From Isoetes taiwanensis (taxonomy: Eukaryota; Streptophyta; Lycopodiopsida; Isoetales; Isoetaceae): a DNA stretch of 64,000 nucleotides. The position numbers and the translations under genes were made by a program. Shown piece by piece: positions 56,163 to 64,000 of the stretch. The stretch is taken from NCBI GenBank assembly GCA_021234155.1, contig JAJEKV010000041.1, positions 8,816,917-8,880,916 of the forward strand, in the 5' to 3' direction. Within the stretch, counting starts at the first letter, position 1; each line of letters starts with the position of its first letter. The notes beneath the pieces were generated by a model. That model was not told the DNA's origin, searched no databases, and saw nothing but the letters and a program-made list of their open reading frames with translations.

Positions 56163-58632
56163 TGTTAGCCTAAAACCTGGAATTTTAGTCTAACCTCGAG
56201 GAAGCTCAAACAAAATGGTTAGGACCTCCAGATCACTTAGGGTGATCAATCCTTAACATATGAAGCGAGAAAAGTCATTTTGGAATGCTGGTTTTTTTCA
56301 AAATCACTACAGTCCCCTCAAACCTAAAAAAAAAAAAAAACCGGTCGAGCAAAAACTGACCTAGAAGACACACCTTTTTGAGATTTTGGGATCTGGTTGG
56401 TGGTACGATGGTCAACAATCGAGGGAAACTCCTGGTGAAAATTTGGCTTGATTTGGATAAAGGAAGGTCAAGAAAACCGAGGTCAAAGTCGGGTCAAAAA
56501 GTTGGCTAGTGCCAAAACAGAGCCAAAATTTGCAGATGGAGTTTGATAAGGAATTTTGAGTTGAAATCAGGCAGCAACTTCAAAATAGCCTCTAGATCAC
56601 GTCCATAAGTTTTAAATAGCAAAAATGTTTTTAGTTTTTTCTGAGAATAGCCAAAGCCTCAAGAAAAAAAAGGCAACCAACTATAATGATTATGAAGAAA
56701 AATCTTGTTATAGGTTTTCTTGGGATGTATAGGCTCCTAGGATCATTATGAGGATGAAATATAACTATTTGAATGGGATATAACTTGAAGTAAATATTTT
56801 GGCTTTGTATTTTAGTTTTTTAACTTTAACAAACAATACAAGATTTTACAAGATAAATGAATAATGATGACAATAATTTTTCAGGCAAAGAATGTATATT
56901 ATAGCAAGATAATACAGAAAGGTCCAATAGTATTAAAAGGTATTACCCAAATAATGATGTTTGAGAGCAGATTCCAGAGCAGTCTGAGCTTCTAGGAAGC
57001 CTCAAACTACCCAAAAAGCAAAATGAAGAAATTTCTTGAGTTGCAGTTGAAGCGTTTTGATGTCAAACAAGTCACGCCATGGTAGATCTTCAATTTCGAG
57101 CAGAAAGAACAGAGCAGAACAAGATAATATCAAAACATCGAATGCGCCAAGATCACAGAGGTCTATCTCTGAGGGGACGTTCTGATTTGATCTGTATTCC
57201 TGACTTAAGAATTGTTCTCCCCGAAAGCTAGCTCGGCCGAGTGATTTTAGGCCAAAATTTGAGCAATTTCTAACGGATCAAGTGCCACAGAGGATCCCCA
57301 AGGTCTCGGAAAAGAGTCAGGAGATAATTTCGGGTGAAAATTGGCGGGATTCAATCAAATTTAGGCACCGAATTGGCGGATTTAGCAAGCTCCCCCCTAT
57401 TTTTAGGGTTCATCGAAAAAAATTCTTGAATGCCATATATCCCACAGGCTAAAATGGTTCTGGAGGCTCCTGTATATAAGGCATAATGTTGACCCAGCTA
57501 ATAACTGTGCGTGCCACGCAGAGGGGACACCCCAACCAGAACCGCCCCCCGCCCTGCCACGCCACGTGGAAATGAGAATGAAAATGGTGGGGGGTGACGT
57601 GGAATGATGTAGAAATAGACAGGGTAGATAGGCTAGAATAGGTTTTTTATTTTTATGGCACGCATCCCAAGAATCCAAATTTGAAGGCCTTCCCGAGGGT
57701 TTTTTTTCAAATTTTAAAAGACCAAATTAGCTCTTTTTTTGCCAAGCTTTCCATCTAGAGAGATTTTAGGTCAAACTGAAACATTTGAATTTTGGTCCCT
57801 TTTGACCCATGGTCAATGAATACAAACTTGGGGATGGTGAAAAAAAATCATGGGAAAAGAATGGGGAAAAGGTGTAAATAGGCTATAAGAGGGTTTAGGA
57901 AGATGAAATGAGGGTGAAAATAGAGTTTTCTTGCCTTTGAAGGTTTTCAAGGTCATTAGGGGGCAATTCTCAAATGAAGGTAGGACCAATAAAAAAATGG
58001 GTAGTGGAATGATGAGAAAAGGTCTCGAAAGTGGAAAAAATGGTGAAAGAAAGGTTTTAAAAGGTTCATAGGATATAAAAAGGTGGATATAAGATGAGTG
58101 GAATGAAGAAAAGATGGGTACCTCTCAGAGCACTTGATTTCATCTCAAATTGTTTCTAATGCTCAAATCATACCTCATAGTGAAAATAAGTTTGCTCAAA
58201 ACCTAAGGGTCTTCCAAACTTCTATAAGGGTCTTCCAAACTTCAAGGCTAAAATAAGAGCACATTTCACTTCCAAGATGGCATCCTCATGTGTGTGACTT
58301 CAAAACTACTAATGCAACTCAAGTAAGCTTCATAAGGTTGAATTTTGGTAAAATGCCTTGTGGCTCCTTGATAAACTTGCTATAGCCTTTGGCTGGTCTT
58401 CAAATCAAAGGAAAAAATGTTAAACAAATGGGAATGTGTCTAGAAAGGTGCTTTACCTCAAGGAAAAGATTAGGCTATAAAAGGAGATCCCAAATGCCTT
58501 CCAAACTTGGTCAAATGTCTTCCAAACTCTAATGGGATCACAATAGCCTGGAACTTTTCCTTAGAGGAAATATAGATGAAACAAAAGTTTTGATACATAG
58601 ATGCTAGTCCATGTTGCCAAAAATGGGCAACA
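56163..58632 (-). mobile_element. Element 2 right LTR (5' LTR in element orientation)
   Basis: 2,470 bp, TGTTAGCC to GGCAACA. It is nearly identical to the left LTR, apart from short indels such as the A-run at 56,326-56,340 and substitutions around 57,110-57,190 and 57,500-57,600. The terminal hairpin recurs at 58,612-58,632. Confidence 0.93.
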
Positions 58633-58675
58633 GACTGTCGTTATTGAAGAGCCTCGTGAAGGGGAGGAGGATTAC
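58633..58675 (+). pseudogene. Right stub of the histone ORF fused to protease
   Basis: After the target duplication GACTG, the histone frame continues (VVIEEPRE) for about 10 codons. It then joins element 1 protease sequence (GGAGGATTACATTCGACATA) through a shared purine-rich GGGAGGAGGA-like stretch. The deletion removes the rest of the histone gene, ORF1, gag and the protease active site. Confidence 0.85.
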
Positions 58676-60238
58676 ATTCGACATAGACCTTAGTGGAAGT
58701 AAGTGGCCCATGGGGGCAGAGGTCATGGAGATTGGAAGGTATGACCTTATAGTAGGAATGGAGTTCCTAAAACCAGCGAAAGCCATGATCGACTGCGACC
58801 GCAATGAAGTCGCCATGACAGCATCGGACGGCACCAAATTCATAGTGAGAGGTAAGAAGACAGTATGCAGTGTATTTCTTTGAAGCAGCTAAGGAAAAGA
58901 ATAGAAAGAAATAAGGTGGATTACATTTTGAGATTAGAGGCAATTGAGCCCAATAAACAGGATGGAAACGACCAAAAGGGGAAGCAGTTGCCCAAGCCAG
59001 TAGCAAGGCTTATTTCGGAATTCAAGGATGTATTTCCGGATGAAATCCGGCAGCTACCACCTTATAGGGGTGTGGAGTGTGAGATCACATTAGCACCAGA
59101 TGCTAAGCCTACCAGCAAGGCACCATACAGGATGAGCACACCGGAGTTGATTGAGCTCAAGAAGCAGCTCCAGGAATTGCTTGAGCTTGGTTTTATTAGA
59201 GCAAGTGTGTCTCCTTTTGGAGCACCCATACTCTTCGTGAAGAAGAAAGATGGCAGCCTAAGAATGTGCATAGACTATCGCCAGCTCAACAAGCAGACGA
59301 TAAAGAATAAGTATGTATTGCCAAGGGCAGATGATTTGATGGACCAGCTCCAAGGAGCAAAGGTATTCTCTAAAATTGACTTAAGGTCAGGATACCACCA
59401 AATAAGGATAAAGGAAGAAGATATCCATAAGACCGCCTTTAGAACGCGGTATGGTCACTTTGAGTTTACGGTAATGCCCTTTGGATTGTCCAATGCTCCA
59501 GCAACTTTTATGTGCCTCATGAACGACGTCTTCAGGGATTTTCTAGATGAGTTTGTCATTGTCTTCTTCGACGACATTCTAGTTTACAGCAAGATTGAAG
59601 ATCATAGTCAGCATTTGAGAAGGGTGTTAGAAAAGTTGACGCGGCATCGTTTGTATGGAAAGCTCTTCAAATGCCACTTTGCTACAGAAAGAGAGGAGTA
59701 CTTGGGCCATGTCATATCGGCGGAAGGGATCTCCACCGACCCCGCAAAGATCGAAGCAGTAGTAGATTGGCCAGCTCCAAAGAATGTGGCGGAAGTAAGA
59801 AGCTTTCTAGGTCTGGCAGGTTATTACAGAAAGTTCGTGAAGGATTTCGCTAAGTGGGCATCCCCTTTGACGGACCTCACTAAGAGTGCTAAGGTGAAAG
59901 ATTGGAGAACACATTGGTTAGAAAATGTTCAAGCTTCATTTGAAAAGCTTAAGGAGGCCTTAACATCAGCACCAGTGCTAGTTCTGCCAGATCCAGACAA
60001 GGACAAGATAGTAGCAACAGATGCAAGTAAGATAGCGACAGGTGGAGTCCTTATGCAAGAAGGAAGAGTAATAGCTTATGATTCCAAGAAGTTGAACGAC
60101 ACCGAGCAGCGCTATCCAACCCATGATCAGGAACTTCTAGCTATTGTCAGGGCTCTTCGTATTTGGAGGCATTATTTGCTCGGGAGGAAGTTTCAGTTAG
60201 ATACTGATCACCAGAGCCTCCAATACATCTTTACCTAA
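58672..60238 (+). pseudogene. Element 1 protease end, reverse transcriptase and RNase H (copy D)
   Basis: The frame 58,865-60,238 (457 codons) holds a complete [55 protein letters not shown], the catalytic [27 protein letters not shown] and the connection [13 protein letters not shown]. RNase H follows, with [23 protein letters not shown] and [13 protein letters not shown]. It ends at a stop created by a C-to-T change (CAA to TAA) near 60,236. This is the best RT in the window. The upstream protease piece lacks DTGSS. Confidence 0.92.
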
Positions 60239-61870
60239 CCACTCCTCAATCTAAGGCAAAGGAGGTGGCCAGGTAAGTTGAATGTGGTCGCCGATGCTCT
60301 TTCTAGAAGACCCCTTGAGACGAGAACACATTGTAATGCTATATCAACTCTTTCGAGTGGGTATGGCAAGAAAATTGAGGAGACATTACCATTTGATGGT
60401 GATTTCAAGGAGGTGTGGGAAAGCCTCTCTAGGGAGGCTAGAGAATGGATAAGGAACGAAAGCCTTCAAGCATTATAAGAAGGAAGGCAACTTGTTATAT
60501 CATAAGCATAAGTTGTGTGTACCCGAATCGTCAGGTATAAGAAAGTTAATTCTTCATGACACACACAACAGCCCAATAGCAGGGCATGCAGGGTTTATGA
60601 AGACCTACTTCAAGATTCGAAGTAGCTACTTCTGGCCGGGAATGAAGAAGCAGATAGCAAGATATATTCGCGAATGCCGGTTGTGTCGGCAAACCAAAGC
60701 GGAGCAGCCTTCAATTCCGGAGCTTTGGAACCTCTAGCGGTGCGTAGAATGCGAAGTGGGAAGTGTTAAGTATGGATTTTATCACAGGACTTCCCAAGAC
60801 TCTTCGAGGCAAGGATGCATTGATGGTCGTAGTAGACAAATTATCTAAGATGGCACATTTTGTGCCTTGTAGAACTACCGAAACCAAAGATTAGATAACG
60901 CCAAGCTATTTGTGAAGGAGATTTTTAGGCTCCATGGCATGCCTCGGAGATAATATCGGATAGAGATTCTAAGTTTATGAGTGCTTTTTGGCAGGACCTC
61001 TTTAGCACCATTTCAGATCAAGCTCTCCATGAGCCTGCCTTATCATCCCCAAACAGATGGTCAGACGGAGAGGACGAATCGAATCATTGAAGATATGCTT
61101 AGAAGCTTTGTGTGGAATAAGCAGTCCAAGTGGGATGAGTATATCCACTTGGTGGAATTCGCCTACAATAGTACCAAGCAGGAGTCATCTCAGATGTCTC
61201 CTTTCATGGTAAATTACGGTACCAAGATTAACCCCGACACTTGGCACAACCCCGTGTCAAAGGTTGAAGTGTCCCAAAGAGATGCTAGGAGATATGCAAA
61301 GCAGCTTGGTGGAAGAAGTGAGGGGTTACCTCCTAGCAGCAAGAAGTCGGGAGAAGAGCCGTGGCCGAACAAGCCTAAGGGGGACCGTAAGAGAGTTCAA
61401 GGAAGGCGATAGCGTGTCGTTGAAGATCAAGGTCAAGCAAGCTAAGCTTCGGATTGGGAGTTGCAAGAAGCTTGCCCCTAGGTGGGCTGGTCCGTTCAAG
61501 ATTTTGGAGAGAGTGGGCTCCCAAGCCTACAAGTTGGATCTTCCGGCCCATCTCAAAGTTCACAAGGTCTTCCACGTAAGTTTATTGAAAAGGCACAATC
61601 CTAACCCTGATGAGGTCTTGGATACTCCAACTTTATTGGAAATGACGGAGGAGCAAGTTGAAATCGCGTGCGAGTTACTTCTTGATAAGTCATTCAAGAA
61701 GACTAGGAGGTCTCGCCTCCGAAGATTTGGTCAAGTGGAAGCACTTGCCCGTGGAAGACGCGACATGGGTATTGAAGCAGGATTTGGAGAAGCAATACCC
61801 AGAGTTTATGAAGGAGTTTGATGGGCGAGTCGTCTCCGACTTGGTCGACCCCGACTTGCCAGGAGGTTAG
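60239..61870 (+). pseudogene. Element 1 integrase and chromodomain (copy D, many frameshifts)
   Basis: About 50 bp between RNase H and integrase are deleted near 60,268 relative to copy B. The zinc-binding region is readable at 60,492-60,737, the second catalytic part (TDGQTERTNRIIEDMLRSF) at 60,981-61,412, the C-terminal domain at 61,264-61,821 and the chromodomain end (VKWKHLPVEDATWVLKQDLE) at 61,658-61,870, in different frames. Indels cluster at 60,690-60,760, 60,880-60,960 and 61,220-61,380. Confidence 0.88.
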
Positions 61871-62689
61871 CTAGTGTGTTTCTTAGTTAGCCTCTAGTTC
61901 TGGCAGATGTATTCTAGCTAGTGGAATACATAAGGCGAATCTTGGAACATGTCTTGATGATGAGATAAGCCTTTAAGGCATTCTCTAGGCCAACATGCAC
62001 CAAGAGGTGCGCATGGCCAATAGGGTCATGCGAGAGAGAGGAAAGGCATGGTGCGCGATGATGGGACATCGATCGGATGCTCTCTATGCCACGATGTGGG
62101 GTTCGCACACCTGGCCATAGGGGGGTCATGGTGAAGGTCAAAGTGATCATGTGCGATGATGGGACCGTGAGACGTTCCCTAGCTTAAAACCCTTGGGGCA
62201 TGATGCACTAGGGGTACTTTCGGCACCGCAACCGAAAACAAGGTAGCACTTGATCATGGGCGATGATGGGATCATCTTAAATGGTCCTTAAGCTCAAATC
62301 CGGAAGGGCCATGATCGAAAGTGCAAGGTATGGTAAGGGGGTGGTCCCCTAAAACCACAAATTTATTAATTAAACTAACGTAATGTGCTCCATGTGCGTG
62401 CAAGTGAGAAGGAGCTTCGAGGTGGGGGCGATTACGAGAAGATGGGGAACCATAATTTAGATTATGAACCCTAATAACTCTTATAATAATGTTTTGAATT
62501 ATTGTAAGAAGTAACCTTGTTAAGGCTATATAATTTTGTATAAGTACAAATATAGCCTAAATTTTGACATTTAACTTTAATAGGAAGTTGATCGTTTAAA
62601 TTAAACTTAAGTGTATGATCTTATGTTGTTTTGCGGGATAGATAGGCTCGTCACCTTAGCGCAATCTTTGAGGGGACAAAGATTGTCCT
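61871..62689 (+). other. 3' non-coding region of element 1, copy D
   Basis: Homologous to 33,085-33,904, with the GCGATGATGGGA motif copies (near 62,056, 62,153 and 62,259) and AT-rich DNA. No gene. Confidence 0.75.
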
Positions 62690-62699
62690 AAGGGGAGAA
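62690..62699 (+). other. Polypurine tract of element 1, copy D
   Basis: AAGGGGAGAA directly before the LTR start TGTGACG at 62,700. Confidence 0.88.
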
Positions 62700-64000
62700 T
62701 GTGACGTTCCAAGGGAATATACACCATAAATACATTATATTCTGGACTGCCACCATACAAGTCTACCCGGTAGCCTTGTATGCCTCGGATAAGTGGCAAG
62801 GGGTGCACATCTAAGTTAATTGTTAACTTAGATAACCTTAGGATAAGGCCCATTTCCACATGGCCTTATCCTATTGGGCAACCGCCACCGCGGCCTTATT
62901 TTTAGTGGTGCCACGCGGGCATCCCACGTGGACCCACACCTATATAAGCCCCAACCCTAGACCCTTTTTCCTGACCTAGCACTGAAGCTCTCATCCACGT
63001 GCCCAAACCCCGCTTCGAGCACCGTTAAATCATAGTCTAGCACAGGCAAAGCAGCCCCGGAAGGTGTGTATGATCGTGGGGAGCAAGCCTTTGAACCACG
63101 TCTAGGAGCATGGAGACGCCAGGGATGGGAGGAAGCGCTTCTGGAGGAGGTAGGTTGAGTAGGGTTCATGTTAGTCCATCTGGAAGTTAGCACTCCAGAG
63201 GGGTTAGTGATTCGTGTCTAGAGTAGAGCCACCCTAGATCCTTTGTTGAACATCTTGAACCCTAACCAAGGAACCCTAACTGTTAGTTAGCTATGTATGT
63301 TAGGTTAAGATGTTCATATGATATTGATATTGATCATGATGTGATGTATGTGATATTGGTTGATCATGTGCTCCTCTTGTATTGGGAAGGGGGGTAGAGA
63401 CCTAGAGCCATATGTAGTATGCTCCTAGTGTAGATCCCTTAGTTCCTATTAGTTGCGGCCTATGCATAGGAACCCACCGGGCTATGGAAGCTATGATGTG
63501 ACTCAGCACCACACAACGGAGCTAGAGGCAAGATGGAGGGTGGATCCCCCGCCGAAGTGGGGACTTGGGGGATCCCACGGTGGCTAGGCTTATGGTGGGT
63601 CACTTCGTGTGGGCCGAGCATGGGTTCGACACCTCACAGGGGCAATGGTGTCGCCACCGCCTCTCAAGAGTTGCAAGTGTCGGCTTGGCTCTTGTTTTGG
63701 GGGTTCGATGGAGTGCGAATGGAATCGTGTGTCGCCACGATTCTCTAGCCGCCCGTGGAGCCTCTAGACCCCGGGAAGGGGAGATGCAACCCTTCCTACC
63801 TCGTCGGACCAGGGAGATGCAACACAGGTAGTCCCGATGGGTGATGCCATGGGATTGCGTGATCCTGAAGGTTAGAGTCATGCCACGCCTTGATCTAGCC
63901 CATCCGCCAAAGTATGCACGGGAGGGCGAATGGAGTGGTCAACCCTAGCCATTGTCTTATGCCAGCCCCGCCATTGTTATGACTTCGGTCTGCTCTATCT
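62700..64000 (+). mobile_element. 3' LTR of element 1, copy D (runs off the window)
   Basis: It starts with intact TGTGACGTTCC and keeps the G-box region (one box altered to CACGCG) and TATATAA near 62,940. The CCCTAA repeat is shortened to one unit compared with copy B. The window ends before the LTR does. Confidence 0.92.

Larger units (their letters stand above)
47738..58632 (-). mobile_element. Element 2: complete Tat/OTA-like Ty3 LTR retrotransposon, 10.9 kb
   Basis: It begins TGTTAGCC, ends GGCAACA, and is flanked by the 5-bp duplication GACTG (47,733-47,737 and 58,633-58,637). LTRs are 47,738-50,194 and 56,163-58,632. All genes are on the minus strand in the order gag, protease, an RNase H domain, RT, degenerate RNase H, integrase. 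A short frameshift or stop separates most domains. Sequence at 50,195-50,785 contains the polypurine region and no gene. The element sits inside the histone ORF of element 1 copy D. Confidence 0.95.
45081..64000 (+). mobile_element. Element 1 chromovirus, copy D (nested, internally deleted, runs off the window)
   Basis: Parts in order: truncated 5' LTR (45,081-46,685), PBS, leader, 5' half of the histone ORF, inserted Tat-like element (47,738-58,632), a few histone codons, an internal deletion that removes the histone fold, ORF1, gag and the protease active site, then RT, RNase H, integrase, chromodomain, 3' region, PPT and 3' LTR (62,700 onward). It is the only copy that shows the LTR, PBS and histone ORF contiguous. 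Confidence 0.9.

Overview
This is nuclear DNA from a land plant. The evidence is a GT77-type arabinosyltransferase gene of the RRA family (a green-lineage cell-wall family), a Ty3 chromovirus primed by initiator-Met tRNA, a Ty3 element of the Tat/OTA type apparently primed by tRNA-Gln, and a plant-type Helitron helicase. I cannot name the species. Roughly the first 10.9 kb is low-copy host DNA. The other 53 kb is a nested and partly inverted pile of transposons.

Layout. 1-10,900: mostly non-coding host sequence. It holds two orphan exons of adenylosuccinate lyase (5,346-5,590, minus), one apparently intact two-exon RRA-like gene (7,107-8,439, minus) and a MITE-like element (9,642-10,054). 10,904-26,913 (minus): a dead Helitron, an LTR, gag, an unknown ORF, and then a tandem array of 2.43-kb histone modules. 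26,914-35,559 (plus): the opposite arm, with the unknown ORF, gag, pol and 3' LTR of the same chromovirus. 35,560-46,685: two more Helitron, gag and LTR composites. 45,081-64,000: another chromovirus copy with LTR, PBS and histone ORF. Its histone ORF is split at 47,738-58,632 by a complete Tat-like LTR element flanked by the 5-bp repeat GACTG. Pol and the 3' LTR follow.

Main discovery. The chromovirus, here called element 1, carries a histone H3-like gene between its primer-binding site and its gag region. The protein begins [10 protein letters not shown], identical to the H3 tail through K9. It continues as a long charged tail of nearly 300 residues and ends in an H3 histone fold that aligns to canonical H3 over 88 residues without a gap (58 identities by hand count). 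The same element ends pol with a chromodomain, a module known in other chromoviruses to bind methylated H3 tails. One element therefore encodes both an H3 tail and a probable H3-tail reader. Comparing copies gives the order LTR, PBS(iMet), leader, H3-like ORF, spacer with two GC-rich hairpins, unknown ORF1 (about 380-400 aa), AT-rich intron-like spacer, gag, PR, RT, RH, INT, chromodomain, PPT, LTR. The histone module has also been amplified in tandem, without LTRs, at 18,722-26,913.

Limits. No copy of the histone ORF here is fully open. The N-terminal half is intact in one copy (47,266-47,737) and the fold is intact in another (24,350 onward). Small indels differ between copies, especially in GC-rich stretches, so some frameshifts may be assembly errors. 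All similarities come from recognition by eye; no search was run.
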